A stretch of 64,000 nucleotides of DNA from Hyunsoonleella flava (GCF_004310325.1 NZ_SIRT01000008.1:1-64000); one strand, 5' to 3'; positions 36,382-46,386 are shown, counted from the first letter of the stretch. Numbers and translations are program-made. Notes: generated by a model not told the origin, from the sequence alone.

Positions 36382-39237
36382 ATGATAAAAAAACAATCAC
36401 TATTTTCATTACTGTTTTTAGCTATTTTTAGCTTATCCTGTAATCAAGTGTCAACACCTAGTAATGCAGTTTCTTTTGAAAGACTAACTGTCAATTCAAA
36501 AGAAAACCCTGTAACAATAGAAAGTGAAAAACCCTTATTTTCTTGGATTGCTGATGCAGAAGGTTTCAATAAATCTCAATCTGCATATCATATTTTAGTG
36601 GCATCTTCTGAAGACCAGTTAAACGAAAATGATGCTGATATTTGGAATTCTGGTGAAGTAAAAAGTGATAAATCTACTTTTGTGAAGTTTCAAGGCGAAG
36701 TTTTGGAAGCGTTGAAAACTTACTTTTGGAAAGTTAAGATTTGGGATGAAGAAGGTACAGTCTCTCGATGGTCGGATACGCAAACATTCCAAATGGGTTT
36801 AATGACCAACGAAAACTGGGGAGACTCTAAATGGATTACCTTAAATAAAGATACTAGGACTTCACCATACCGATTTAGGGATTATAAAACTGGACGTATG
36901 GATAAACCCGAACCTGTTGATGGCTTTCCCGCGAGCTATTTTAGAAATGAAGTTGAGGTTGAAAAAACTGTTGCTACAGCTGAGGCATATATTTGTGGTT
37001 TGGGTTATTATGAGCTGTATTTAAATGGCGAAAAAGTGGGCGACCATGTGTTAGATCCAGCGCCATCTAACTACGACAAACAGGCCTATTATGTAAAGTA
37101 TGATATAACTGAAGACTTAAAATCTGGAAAGAATGCTTTTGGAATTATTTTGGGCAATGGTTTTTACGGACAAAATATTTCTTGGAAGCGTGACCCTGAG
37201 TCTGACAAAGATTTGGCTTATGGCCCGCCAACCGTTAAACTTTTGGTAAAGCTTAAATATGACGATGGTTCTAAAGAAGACTTTTATACAGATAGCACTT
37301 GGAAAGAATCTACTGGCCCTATCGTATTCAATAATATTTATGGTGGTGATACCTATGATGCCAGATTTGAATTAGGAGATTGGGCAACCGTTGGATATGA
37401 TGACAAAAATTGGGGAACAGCAAAAGAAGCTTCACCTAAAATTAAAAGAATTAGTGCGCAACAAATGCCTGCTATCAAAAAGTTGAAAGTCCTAGAGCCT
37501 CAAAAGGTATTTAAAGGAGCAGATGGCGAATGGATTGTAGATTTTGGACAAAATATTGCGGGCTGGGTAAAATTAAATGTAAAGGAAAAAGAAGGGCAAT
37601 TCATCGAAATTATAACTACCGAGGCCCTATTAACTGACGGAAGTGATATTTTTCAAGGTTCAACAGGAGGAGGAGCCAATGGCATGCCACAGATATATGA
37701 GTACATCTCAAAAGGTAAAGGACTGGAATCCTGGGAACCCAAGTTGAGCTATCACGGATTTCGTTATGCTAAAGTAAAGGGTGTTTCTACAAAACCAGAT
37801 GCCAATATGATTAAAGCGGTATTGGTTGCAACCGATATTCAAGAAACCGGAAGCTTTACGTCTTCCGATGATTTATTGAATAAAATGCATAGCATCAGTA
37901 AATGGACTATTGTGGACAATGTGCATGGTATTCCAGAAGATTGCCCACACCGTGAAAAATGTGGTTGGTTAGGTGATGCTCATGCGTTTTGCGAGTACGC
38001 ATTATATAATTATGATATGTATGATTTCTACAAGAAATACATGGAAGACATAAAAACGCAAATGCGACCAACTAAAGGGAATAATAACCCAGAAATTAAA
38101 TTTCAAGTACCAACGATGATTGCTCCAGGAAAACGCACATCAAGTTATGCTAAGATTGATTGGGGTGTAGCAACGATGTACTTGCCTTGGTACAATTATA
38201 AGTTTTATGGCGATGATGAGATTGTAAAAGATTATTATCAGCCTATGAAGGGATTAACAGATTTTTATCTAAATTTTAAAGGTGAAAATGGGATTATGCA
38301 AGATGGTATGGGCGATTGGTGTCCGCCATTATGGGACAGACGTAAAAATCCATCAGCTATGGAATGCGACCCAATTATTTCGGCAAACACTTATTTTTAT
38401 GATGTTTTAGGTATTATGGAGCGTTTTGCTAAAATGAATAATGATAAAGCTTATGAAGCTACTATGAAAGCTGAAAAGGAATCCTTAAAAAAAGCATTAA
38501 ACAAAGAGTTTTTGGTTGGTATACCAAACACAAAACACAAATGGTATCAAAGTCAGACTGCTACTGTTCAAGCCTTACAATTTGGCATCGTACCAGAGGC
38601 AGAAATTGAATCTGTGGTAAATGGTTTAGCTCATGATATTGTTGCCGTAAAAGGTGGTCACCATTCAACTGGGATACATGGTAATAGATACATCTATACG
38701 GTGTTGACAAAATATGGTAAAGCAGATTTAGCGCATCAAATACTTACCACGCCAGATTTTCCAAGTCAAACATACGTGATGAATTCTGGATTCACCACGT
38801 GGCCAGAACGTCAATTTGTATGGGAAGAGATGGAAGGTCCCACAAACTCTTTAAACCATCCAATGCACACAGGTTTTGCAACCTACTTTTATGAGTCCTT
38901 AGGAGGTATTCAATCTTCAACAGAACAAGTAGGATTTAAAGAATTTGTTGTTAATCCAGAGTTTCCAAGTAAAGTAACAAGTACAAGTGTAACTGTGCCC
39001 ACACCTTATGGGAATATTAAAAATGATTGGACTTCAGAAGATAATATTTTAACCATGAATCTTGAAGTACCATTTAACACAAAAGCCATAGTTATCTTGA
39101 CACCTTCAGAATTAGAAAGTCTTGAAATCAATGGCGATCCTATTTCAGAATTTAAAGAAAACAACACCGTTGAAATTACAGATGGAGTAGTAATTTTGGG
39201 CTCTGGAGAGTATCAAATCAAATATTTAAAACGCTAA
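36382..39237 (+). CDS. GH78 alpha-L-rhamnosidase lipoprotein
   Basis: The 951-residue lipoprotein (lipobox FSLSC, Cys 20) begins with the Fn3-type N-domain (~27-135; LTVNSKENPVTIE, YHILVASSED, FWKVKIWDEEG). The lectin-like domain follows (GLGYYELYLNGEKVGDHVLDPAPSN), then the beta domain and (alpha/alpha)6 barrel. DCPHREKCGW starts at D520 (likely acid E525), and TTWPER gives likely base E809. There is no discoidin tail. The central part is closest to the gene at 8882 (both carry DWGxAT and GDWCPP loops). It is the first gene of a four-gene unit ending with the DUF1080 protein. Confidence 0.94.
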   Translation: MIKKQSLFSLLFLAIFSLSCNQVSTPSNAVSFERLTVNSKENPVTIESEKPLFSWIADAEGFNKSQSAYHILVASSEDQLNENDADIWNSGEVKSDKSTFVKFQGEVLEALKTYFWKVKIWDEEGTVSRWSDTQTFQMGLMTNENWGDSKWITLNKDTRTSPYRFRDYKTGRMDKPEPVDGFPASYFRNEVEVEKTVATAEAYICGLGYYELYLNGEKVGDHVLDPAPSNYDKQAYYVKYDITEDLKSGKNAFGIILGNGFYGQNISWKRDPESDKDLAYGPPTVKLLVKLKYDDGSKEDFYTDSTWKESTGPIVFNNIYGGDTYDARFELGDWATVGYDDKNWGTAKEASPKIKRISAQQMPAIKKLKVLEPQKVFKGADGEWIVDFGQNIAGWVKLNVKEKEGQFIEIITTEALLTDGSDIFQGSTGGGANGMPQIYEYISKGKGLESWEPKLSYHGFRYAKVKGVSTKPDANMIKAVLVATDIQETGSFTSSDDLLNKMHSISKWTIVDNVHGIPEDCPHREKCGWLGDAHAFCEYALYNYDMYDFYKKYMEDIKTQMRPTKGNNNPEIKFQVPTMIAPGKRTSSYAKIDWGVATMYLPWYNYKFYGDDEIVKDYYQPMKGLTDFYLNFKGENGIMQDGMGDWCPPLWDRRKNPSAMECDPIISANTYFYDVLGIMERFAKMNNDKAYEATMKAEKESLKKALNKEFLVGIPNTKHKWYQSQTATVQALQFGIVPEAEIESVVNGLAHDIVAVKGGHHSTGIHGNRYIYTVLTKYGKADLAHQILTTPDFPSQTYVMNSGFTTWPERQFVWEEMEGPTNSLNHPMHTGFATYFYESLGGIQSSTEQVGFKEFVVNPEFPSKVTSTSVTVPTPYGNIKNDWTSEDNILTMNLEVPFNTKAIVILTPSELESLEINGDPISEFKENNTVEITDGVVILGSGEYQIKYLKR

Positions 39238-39272
39238 ATTTTACAAAAACTATCATATCTTATTATTTAATA

Positions 39273-41057
39273 ATGAAATTACCTTGTACTACCATTTTTA
39301 AATTACTAATTGTAGCATTGCTAATATCGAGCGTTAGTTGCAATTCAAAATCAAAAGCTAAACAAACTTTAGCATCAAAGGATCTAGCGCAAGCCCAAAC
39401 AGGAAGCTTCGGCGACCAAGGTGATGGCACGTACATCAATCCAATTTTAAATGCCGATTATCCAGATTCAGATATAGAGCAAGTAGGCGATACATATTAC
39501 ATGATTACATCAAAACAACACATGTCGCCAGGGATGCCGATTTTAGAATCTAAAGACATGGTAAATTGGACAAACATTGGACATGTTTTTGATAGCTTGT
39601 CTTGGGCACCAGAATACAATTGGGATAGAATGAATGGCTATTCTTTTGGTACTTGGGCTGGGGATTTAGCATATCACGAAGGTATGTGGTATTGCTACCA
39701 AATAGATTATCAACACGGGTTAATGGTTTCAAAAGCAAAAGATATTAAAGGCCCATGGAGTAAGCCTATTTTTATGTTGCCAAAAGCCAAAGTGTTGGAT
39801 GACCCAGCAGTATTTTGGGATAAGGAAACGCACAAAGCTTATGTTATCGTAAATACCGCAGGAAAGCAAAAAAGCCCCAATAATAAAATAGAAGGTAACG
39901 AAAACAGAATTTACGAAATGAGTTGGGATGGCACTAAAATACTTGATGAAGGCAAACTAGTGTACACTGGCATGGGCGCAGAAGCTGCAAAAATTTATAA
40001 AATTGATGATACTTGGTATATTTTTTTAGCACAATGGACTATGGGAGACAAGTCAACCAAACCAGGTGTGAAAAACCCAAAAAATGATAGAAAACAAATT
40101 GTATTGCGCTCCAAAGAAAGTATTTATGGCCCTTACGAAGTAAAAACAGTGTTAGAAAAAGGTAAAGCGTTTAATAATCGTAGCGCAAGCCAAGGTGCAT
40201 TAATGCAAGCACCCGATAAATCATGGTGGTACATGCATCAATTGATTCAGAATGATACTATTCCATTTCAAGGGCGCCCACAATGTTTAGAACCTGTTAA
40301 TTGGGTGGATGGATGGCCAATTATTGGCATAGATGAAGATAACGATGGCATTGGCGAGCCTGTAAAACAATATAAAAAACCAATAGACGGCTACCCAATT
40401 ACAGCTCCAAGTTCTGATGATGACTTTTCATTACCTAAATTAGGATTCCAATGGGAGTGGAACCATAACCCTAGAAATACACATTGGTCTTTAACTGAGC
40501 GTTCAGGGTGGCTACGCCTTAAAGCAAGCAAAATATTACCAAACGAAAAAAGCTACGGCCCCAATATAAACGAGTGGACTAACAATGATGGTTCCGACTC
40601 CGATTTTTGGCGAGCTTGTAACACACTTAGTCAGCGTATCATGGGTATCACCACAGGAATAGCCACGGCAAAATTCGATATTTCGGGCATGCAACCACAC
40701 CAGTTAGCGGGATTTGTACGTTATGGCGGCGTGTTCAATTTACTAGGTGTTGAGGTAGATGAAAACGGAAAAAAACATCTGTTCTATATCGATTCCATGG
40801 CGCAAAAAATGCAAGGGCCAGAAATAACAGGAAGCGATTTGTATGTTCGAACATCAAACAACAGCAACCGAGCTACTTACGAATATAGTTACGATGGCGA
40901 AAACTACACACGTTTCGGGCCAATATTTACCATAGCTTTTGGCAAATGGACAGGCGATCGTTTAGGCTTCTTTTCATGGAATAAAAAGGAAGATGCCGGT
41001 TATATCGATGTTGATTGGTTTACTTATGATTACGATGGACCCAAGGCGGCAAAATAG
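39273..41057 (+). CDS. GH43 beta-xylosidase/arabinofuranosidase-type lipoprotein
   Basis: The 594-residue lipoprotein (SVSC, Cys 23) has the five-bladed GH43 propeller at ~45-370. ADYPDSDI holds the candidate base (D62 or D65), LDDPAVFWD the pKa-modulating Asp (D177), and GMGAEAAKIYK the acid (E237). Residues ~385-594 form a beta-sandwich with a lamin-G-like look (WLRLKASKIL, FDISGMQPHQLAGFVRYGG), as in two-domain GH43 beta-xylosidases. Ulvan contains xylose in place of some uronic acid, so xylose removal is a reasonable role, but the substrate is not proven. It sits 35 bp after the GH78. Confidence 0.9.
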   Translation: MKLPCTTIFKLLIVALLISSVSCNSKSKAKQTLASKDLAQAQTGSFGDQGDGTYINPILNADYPDSDIEQVGDTYYMITSKQHMSPGMPILESKDMVNWTNIGHVFDSLSWAPEYNWDRMNGYSFGTWAGDLAYHEGMWYCYQIDYQHGLMVSKAKDIKGPWSKPIFMLPKAKVLDDPAVFWDKETHKAYVIVNTAGKQKSPNNKIEGNENRIYEMSWDGTKILDEGKLVYTGMGAEAAKIYKIDDTWYIFLAQWTMGDKSTKPGVKNPKNDRKQIVLRSKESIYGPYEVKTVLEKGKAFNNRSASQGALMQAPDKSWWYMHQLIQNDTIPFQGRPQCLEPVNWVDGWPIIGIDEDNDGIGEPVKQYKKPIDGYPITAPSSDDDFSLPKLGFQWEWNHNPRNTHWSLTERSGWLRLKASKILPNEKSYGPNINEWTNNDGSDSDFWRACNTLSQRIMGITTGIATAKFDISGMQPHQLAGFVRYGGVFNLLGVEVDENGKKHLFYIDSMAQKMQGPEITGSDLYVRTSNNSNRATYEYSYDGENYTRFGPIFTIAFGKWTGDRLGFFSWNKKEDAGYIDVDWFTYDYDGPKAAK

Positions 41058-41095
41058 TTTATCAAAATATTGAAAATAATAATAAGTTGAGACAA

Positions 41096-42676
41096 ATGAG
41101 ATTACTAAGCATCGTATTTATTTTAACCCTGTTTGGGTGTAATTCAAAACAACAAGACGATGGCAAAGTTGTTAAAAAACCTAACGTACTATTCATTCTA
41201 GTTGACGATTTAGGGTATCACGATTTGGGAGTTACAGGAAGTGTTTTTTATGAAACACCTCATGTAGATAACCTAGCAAATGAAGGCGTAATCTTCACTA
41301 ACGGTTACGCTGCCAGTCGTGTGTGTAGTCCATCTAGAGCTAGTATTATGACCGGTAAGTTTACGGCACGTCATGGTATAACAGATTGGATAGGGGCAAA
41401 GGCGGGAGAAGATTGGCGTAAAAGAAATCGTTATGATAAAATGTTGCCAGCTAATTATGTTATGCAGTTACCAAAAGAAGACTTTACTGTTGCAGAAGCT
41501 TTTAAAGAGCATGGCTATAAAACTTTTTTTGCTGGTAAATGGCATTTAGGAGGTGAGGGCTCTTATCCTGAAGATCATGGTTTTGATATTAATATTGCGG
41601 GTATTGACGCAGGAAGTCCAAGAGGAGGTTTTTTCGCCCCATGGAACAATCCTAAGCTTCAAAATAAACAAAAAGGTGAAAATCTAACCTTACGTTTGGC
41701 AAACGAAACCGCAGATTTCATAAGTAAACATAAAGACTCAACGTTTTTTGCATTCTTATCCTTTTACGCAGTACATGCACCTATTCAAACGACAGAAAAC
41801 AAATGGAAAAAGTACAGAAACAAAGCCGATAGTTTAGGTATTGCAAAAACAGGATACCAAATGGAGCGAGTGTTACCCATACGCACAGTACAAGACAATC
41901 CTATTTACGGGGGATTAGTTGAAACTATGGATGACGCCGTTGGTATTGTTTTGAAAGCATTAAAAGATAACGGATTAGATGAAAATACTGTTGTGGTTTT
42001 TACTTCAGATAATGGAGGTGTAGCCTCAGGCGATCATTATGCTACTAGTAATTTACCTTTACGAGGTGGTAAAGGGTACCAATGGGAAGGTGGTATAAAA
42101 GAACCTTTTTTTATTAAAGTACCTTGGTTAAAAAGTGTAAAGTATTCAGAAGTACCTGTGGTAAGTACCGATTTGTATCCTACACTTTTGGATTTGGCAA
42201 ATTTACCATTGAAACAAGAGCAACACATAGATGGTGTGAGCCTTAAGCCTTTATTGGAAGGAAATCAAACCAATATAGATAGACCTTTATTTTGGCACTA
42301 TCCACATTATGGAAATCAAGGTGGTGAGCCATCATCTATAATACAAAAAGATGGATGGAAACTTATTCATTACTGGGAAGATGGACGTGAAGAATTGTTT
42401 AAACTACCTTCAGAAGAAAAAGATCATCAAAACATTCTGTTAAAATATCCTGAAATTGCGAAAAACTTAAGTAATGATTTAATGGCTTGGTTAACTTATG
42501 TTGGTGCAAAATACCCAACAAAAGACCATCTGTTTGATGAAATTAAACAGGATAGGCGTTTACAAACTATCATTTCGAAAAAGTTGCCAAACCTTGAGCA
42601 GCAAAGGCTGGAATTTTTATCCCTGGATTTTGAACCTAATAAGGATTGGTGGGGAAGTAAAATCACCATTGACTAA
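41096..42676 (+). CDS. S1-family sulfatase lipoprotein
   Basis: The open frame could start at a TTG (41087), but the ATG at 41096 gives a compact lipoprotein signal (MRLLSIVFILTLFGC, Cys 15) and is preferred. S1 features: LVDDLGYHD for the metal, CSPSR formylglycine site with Cys 77 from this start, GKWHLGGEG, and TSDNGGVASGDHY. The middle section (MDDAVGIVLKALKDNGLDE) and the PLRGGKG loop are typical of the family. It is cysteine-type, periplasmic, and co-transcribed with GH78 and GH43, hence probably desulfating the same branched oligosaccharides. Confidence 0.94.
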   Translation: MRLLSIVFILTLFGCNSKQQDDGKVVKKPNVLFILVDDLGYHDLGVTGSVFYETPHVDNLANEGVIFTNGYAASRVCSPSRASIMTGKFTARHGITDWIGAKAGEDWRKRNRYDKMLPANYVMQLPKEDFTVAEAFKEHGYKTFFAGKWHLGGEGSYPEDHGFDINIAGIDAGSPRGGFFAPWNNPKLQNKQKGENLTLRLANETADFISKHKDSTFFAFLSFYAVHAPIQTTENKWKKYRNKADSLGIAKTGYQMERVLPIRTVQDNPIYGGLVETMDDAVGIVLKALKDNGLDENTVVVFTSDNGGVASGDHYATSNLPLRGGKGYQWEGGIKEPFFIKVPWLKSVKYSEVPVVSTDLYPTLLDLANLPLKQEQHIDGVSLKPLLEGNQTNIDRPLFWHYPHYGNQGGEPSSIIQKDGWKLIHYWEDGREELFKLPSEEKDHQNILLKYPEIAKNLSNDLMAWLTYVGAKYPTKDHLFDEIKQDRRLQTIISKKLPNLEQQRLEFLSLDFEPNKDWWGSKITID

Positions 42677-42689
42677 ATTTATTTTCATT

Positions 42690-43466
42690 ATGAATTACAT
42701 TCCAAAGAAACTTAACAAGCTGTTGTTATTATTGGTTGTAGTAACGTTTTCGTGTAAAAACAAAGAAAAAGAGGTTGCTGCTAAAAATAAAGGTGATTTC
42801 ATTTCAATCTTTAACGGTGAAAACCTTGAAGGTTGGGAAGGAGACCCCACATACTGGCGTGTTGAAGATAGTATTTTAGTGGGCGAGGTAACACCTGAAA
42901 CCATTTTAAAACGCAATTCCTTTATCATTTACAAAAAACAACAACCAGAAAACTTCGAATTAAAACTAGAATACAGAATTTCAGAATTAGGAAACAGCGG
43001 TATCAACTACCGTAGTGAAATGATAGATGGTATGCCTTTTGCTCTTAGAGGTTATCAGTGTGACATTGATGGCAGAAACAGATTCACAGGGCAGAACTAC
43101 GAAGAAAAAAAACGCACTACGTTAGCTTACATGGGTGAAACCGTAACTGTACCACAAATGCCCGATAGTATTCCAAAAAGTAATTTACGAAAAAATGTAA
43201 AACGTAATTGTTGGCAAACCCGAACCATCAGTAAAAACGTAAAGAAGCTAGAATTAAAGACACATATAAAACCTAAAGATTGGAATACAGTTCACTTAAT
43301 TGTAAAAGACAATAAAATGCAACATTATGTAAATGATGTATTGTTTAGTGAGGTAATAGATTTAGACATAGTAAATAGTTCTATAAAAGGGTATATTGGT
43401 GTTCAGGTACATGTAGGACCACCCATGAAAATTGAATATAGAAATGTAAAACTAAAACATTTATAA
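42690..43466 (+). CDS. DUF1080 (3-keto-disaccharide hydrolase-type) lipoprotein
   Basis: The frame is open from 42498, but the upstream part lies inside the sulfatase. ATG 42690 is 13 bp after the sulfatase stop and starts a lipoprotein signal (Cys 22, VVTFSC), giving 258 residues. The body is the DUF1080 jelly roll: FISIFNGENLEGWEG, YWRVEDSILVGE, NFELKLEYRISELGNSGINYRS, DWNTVHLIVKDNKMQHYVNDV and the closing IEYRNVKLKHL. DUF1080 proteins hydrolyse or lyse 3-keto-glycosides in the oxidative sugar pathway of Bacteroidota, together with Gfo/Idh oxidoreductases. The ThuA-like gene opposite and the Gfo/Idh gene at the right edge are consistent with that. Confidence 0.88.
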   Translation: MNYIPKKLNKLLLLLVVVTFSCKNKEKEVAAKNKGDFISIFNGENLEGWEGDPTYWRVEDSILVGEVTPETILKRNSFIIYKKQQPENFELKLEYRISELGNSGINYRSEMIDGMPFALRGYQCDIDGRNRFTGQNYEEKKRTTLAYMGETVTVPQMPDSIPKSNLRKNVKRNCWQTRTISKNVKKLELKTHIKPKDWNTVHLIVKDNKMQHYVNDVLFSEVIDLDIVNSSIKGYIGVQVHVGPPMKIEYRNVKLKHL

Positions 43467-43653
43467 AAGCGTTAAGATTGTGCAATGTCTTTGGCAAGTC
43501 AGTGTTAACGCTTAGATTTTAGGCGTTTAGTGAAAGGTAAGTGCAGAGGGAAGCCCATATCCATGTCCCAATTTACTATGGGGTGCGGTGTGAGGACCTG
43601 TAGCGTAAAGCTTGACCTGACCATAGTAGGGTAACGCTAAAATTAATATTTAA
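43467..43653. other. Convergent intergenic region with nested inverted repeats
   Basis: This 187-bp spacer between two converging genes looks more GC-rich than its surroundings. It holds a 9-bp inverted repeat AAGCGTTAA/TTAACGCTT (43467-43475, 43505-43513), ACTATGG/CCATAGT (43575-43581, 43621-43627) and a further TAACGCT (43632-43638). A bidirectional terminator or a remnant of a structured element is possible. No ORF or known RNA was recognised. Confidence 0.4.
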
Positions 43654-44391
43654 CTACTGTTTTACTTTTTTGCTCGCCCAATGTATAGCACCTATTATAT
43701 GTTTTCTAAATATGGGGTTTTGGTATAATTCTGGTCTATGGCCTAATTGGGTTTGAAAAATGCGCCCGCCATCAAATACATGATACCAAGCTATCGGGTG
43801 GTCGCCCATACTCATATCTTTCCCATTAAAGTTCTTCATTGTAATAGAGTTTTCGTCTAAAGAAATAAGAACGTTAACATTTTCGCGCGGACTTTTATTT
43901 AATGAGTACCATTCATCTTCCCAATCTATGCTCTCAATATCTAAGTGCTCGGTTGCAGGATGTGTGTTATCCTCAATAATAATTTTACCTTTTTGTACGC
44001 CCGAATGGCCTATAAATCTTGCACCAATTAAATCGCCAAACCATGGCCATTTTAATTCGGTTACTGTAGCGGAATGTACGCCAACAAATCCGCCACCAGA
44101 TTTAATATACCCCTTAAAGGACATTTGTTGAGTTTCAGTCAAAATGTCTTTATTAGTTAAAAGGAAAACTACAACGTCAAACTTGTTTAAAATACCTTTT
44201 GTAAAGAATGTGGCATCCTCTGTAAAGGTACACTTCCAATTATTCTCTTCCGCCATCTCAACAAAACCTTTAATAGCTTCGGGTAAACAAGTGTGCCTGT
44301 AATGTCCGGTTTTAGTGAAAACCAATACATTCTGACCGAACCCAGGACTATTAAAGCCAATAACTAGAAGTATAATAATGAGAATTCTCAT
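43654..44391 (-). CDS. Exported ThuA-like protein
   Basis: The 245-residue protein has a signal peptide (cleavage near PGFGQ) and then a ThuA/class I glutamine-amidotransferase-like fold: VLVFTKTGHYRHTCLPEAI, FDVVVFLLTNKD, GGGFVGVHSATVTELKWPWFGDLIGARF (split here only by reading), DHPIAWYHVFDGGRIFQTQLGHRPE. ThuA-like proteins travel with Gfo/Idh oxidoreductases and DUF1080 proteins in keto-sugar metabolism, and their exact reaction is unclear. It is convergent with the DUF1080 gene and has its own operator on the minus strand. Confidence 0.88.
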   Translation of the reverse strand: MRILIIILLVIGFNSPGFGQNVLVFTKTGHYRHTCLPEAIKGFVEMAEENNWKCTFTEDATFFTKGILNKFDVVVFLLTNKDILTETQQMSFKGYIKSGGGFVGVHSATVTELKWPWFGDLIGARFIGHSGVQKGKIIIEDNTHPATEHLDIESIDWEDEWYSLNKSPRENVNVLISLDENSITMKNFNGKDMSMGDHPIAWYHVFDGGRIFQTQLGHRPELYQNPIFRKHIIGAIHWASKKVKQ

Positions 44392-44681
44392 TGTGTTTAA
44401 AATGTTTAATTGTAAAAATAAGTCAATTTAAACGTTTATTGTATCCTGGTGTAACATGATGTAAATAGTATTTTAACAAATAAAGTAACTGATATAATTT
44501 AATAAACAGATTTTTGAGGCTTATGTCTTAGAGCAGTTGCATGTTGCTGCTCTAATGGAAATTAGATACAAAAATATGATGAACTTAAATTTTAAGTAAA
44601 ATATGTCTCAAATAGTATATGTTTAGTTGGTAGTTAACATCTAATTATAGAATTTTGAAAGACTTGAGGTAAAAAACTATA
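44392..44681. other. Divergent intergenic region (ThuA / GH39-like)
   Basis: This 290-bp AT-rich spacer has the minus-strand operator at 44441-44460 and a 7-bp dyad AGAGCAG...CTGCTCT with a 10-nt loop at 44530-44553. The dyad has no following T-run, so it looks more like an operator than a terminator. No tandem CAGGA repeat precedes the plus-strand unit starting at 44682, so that unit may be regulated differently. Confidence 0.45.
44441..44460 (-). promoter_or_regulatory. Tandem-type operator for the ThuA gene
   Basis: On the minus strand the decamers read ATCATGTTAC and ACCAGGATAC, with the strong half nearer the gene. The site ends 49 bp before ATG 44391. Confidence 0.5.
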
Positions 44682-46370
44682 ATGATTATGGAAAAGAATA
44701 AGCTAATGTTAGGTATTGTGTTTATGTTCTGTATATTCACAATATTTTACGCATGCTCCAAAGCTGAAAATTTAGAAGAGGAAATAATCGAGATACCTGA
44801 CCCAGAAGAACCGGAAGAGCCCGCAGGACCGGTAGCCATAAACGAAGCCGATATTGATGCCAACAAAATAGCTACTATAAACACTAGTGCAGTAGTAGCA
44901 CAATTTTATAACTTTTGGTCCACCCGGCCAATGATAAATCAAACGCGATTTAATAGCGCCAATTTTAGAAACTCGCTACAGCCGATAAAAGATTATGTGA
45001 AAAGCTACAATTTAGTAAGAACAATGGGGGGCAGAACGGATAACCTAAATATGTTTTATCAGGGTGTTGATGCCTCAGGTAACATTATTACTGATTTTAG
45101 TGGACTAGTTACCAGCATGAGAAACTTTATGAGTACTGGCTTTAAACCCAGAATAGTTTTAAGTAAAGTGCCTTGGGAGATGGTTGCTGATAAAGTGGTT
45201 AATACCTATGGAAACACAAGTCCCCCAGATAACTATGATCAGTGGAGACAATATGTAAATGCGTTTTTAACCACACTTGTGGATGAATTTGGTATGCAAG
45301 AAGTTAAAACGTGGCGATTTAGGGTAAGTACAGAGCCCAATTATACCCCCAACCATTGGAATGGAACCATGGAAGATTATTTTAAACATTACGACATTAC
45401 TGTTGATGAAGTATTAAAAGTGATTCCAGATGCAATTGTTGGTCCCGGTAATATGCTAACCGAAGCCAGTGTTGCTACATATACAACAGAGTTAATCGAT
45501 CATTGTGCCAATGGCACCAATTATGCAACAGGGGCAACAGGGACTAAAATGGATTTCTTTAGTATTTCATATTATGAAAAAATAGATCAAAATACAGTAG
45601 CCCTACCCAATAAAATTCAGCCTTACAGAAACAAGTTGAATAGTTATTCTCAGTTTAGCAACATTCCTTTAGATATACAAGAATTTGGAATATTGCGGGA
45701 TGAAAACCGTAAACGAGGTTTAAGCTTATCGGATGCAACTGAACTTGGAGCGAGTTGGTATGCTACCGTAGCCGACATGGTACACGATTTTAGGATTAAT
45801 GAAATTTACGATTGGGGTCAAGAAATAGAAAGTAGTGATTTACCTCAAGGTAGAAAAAATGTAATGCGAATGTTCCAAAAGATGGAAGATGGTAACAGGC
45901 TGGAAGCAACAGATAGTTTTAGTGGTTACGCTGGCGTAATTCCAGTAGTTAAAGGCGATGTTATTTATTTATTAGTTTATAACCATAACCCTTCCAGAAC
46001 AAGTACAGCTAGCCGTACTATTTATCCCAAGCTTGAAGGTGGCCTTATTTCAAGTGGAAACACATGGAAGATGAGCGAATGGACAGTAGATAAAAACAAC
46101 GGCATCATGATGCACGAACTTTATAAAGATGTAAGAGCAGCTGGAGTGTCTGAAGATCCAAACGGACGTATATACGGCAACAGACCCTCTGATAGGTTTG
46201 GTAATGAATGGAAAAATGTGCTAAATGCTAATATATCCAAGTATGAAAATCTGACAAAACTCCCAAAAACGGTTACAGATTCGGTGGTAATTAAAGGGAA
46301 CGGAAGTCTTATACTCAAAGTGGATTTAGAACCTCATGCCGTAAAGCTATATGAGCTTATTCCAGAGTAA
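44682..46370 (+). CDS. GH39-like clan GH-A glycoside hydrolase lipoprotein
   Basis: The 562-residue lipoprotein (YAC, Cys 25) has a Glu/Pro-rich linker (~30-50) suggesting surface exposure. The barrel shows RVSTEPNY (candidate acid/base E218) and DIQEFGIL (candidate nucleophile E334), in the order and spacing of a clan GH-A enzyme. The flanking pattern (LVRTMGGR, KTWRFRVSTEP, FFSISYYEK) is reminiscent of GH39 beta-xylosidases, and GH39 members occur in ulvan loci. The C-terminal ~120 residues form a beta domain. Assignment to GH39 against GH30 or an unclassified group is not certain. First of three closely spaced genes (GH39-like, GH5, GH2). Confidence 0.7.
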   Translation: MIMEKNKLMLGIVFMFCIFTIFYACSKAENLEEEIIEIPDPEEPEEPAGPVAINEADIDANKIATINTSAVVAQFYNFWSTRPMINQTRFNSANFRNSLQPIKDYVKSYNLVRTMGGRTDNLNMFYQGVDASGNIITDFSGLVTSMRNFMSTGFKPRIVLSKVPWEMVADKVVNTYGNTSPPDNYDQWRQYVNAFLTTLVDEFGMQEVKTWRFRVSTEPNYTPNHWNGTMEDYFKHYDITVDEVLKVIPDAIVGPGNMLTEASVATYTTELIDHCANGTNYATGATGTKMDFFSISYYEKIDQNTVALPNKIQPYRNKLNSYSQFSNIPLDIQEFGILRDENRKRGLSLSDATELGASWYATVADMVHDFRINEIYDWGQEIESSDLPQGRKNVMRMFQKMEDGNRLEATDSFSGYAGVIPVVKGDVIYLLVYNHNPSRTSTASRTIYPKLEGGLISSGNTWKMSEWTVDKNNGIMMHELYKDVRAAGVSEDPNGRIYGNRPSDRFGNEWKNVLNANISKYENLTKLPKTVTDSVVIKGNGSLILKVDLEPHAVKLYELIPE

Positions 46371-46386
46371 AAAATTAAGCGGACTT

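Noticed and set aside
42498-42689. Long N-terminal extension of the DUF1080 protein
   Set aside because: It overlaps the sulfatase gene and lacks a signal; ATG 42690 begins a standard lipoprotein signal 13 bp after the sulfatase stop.
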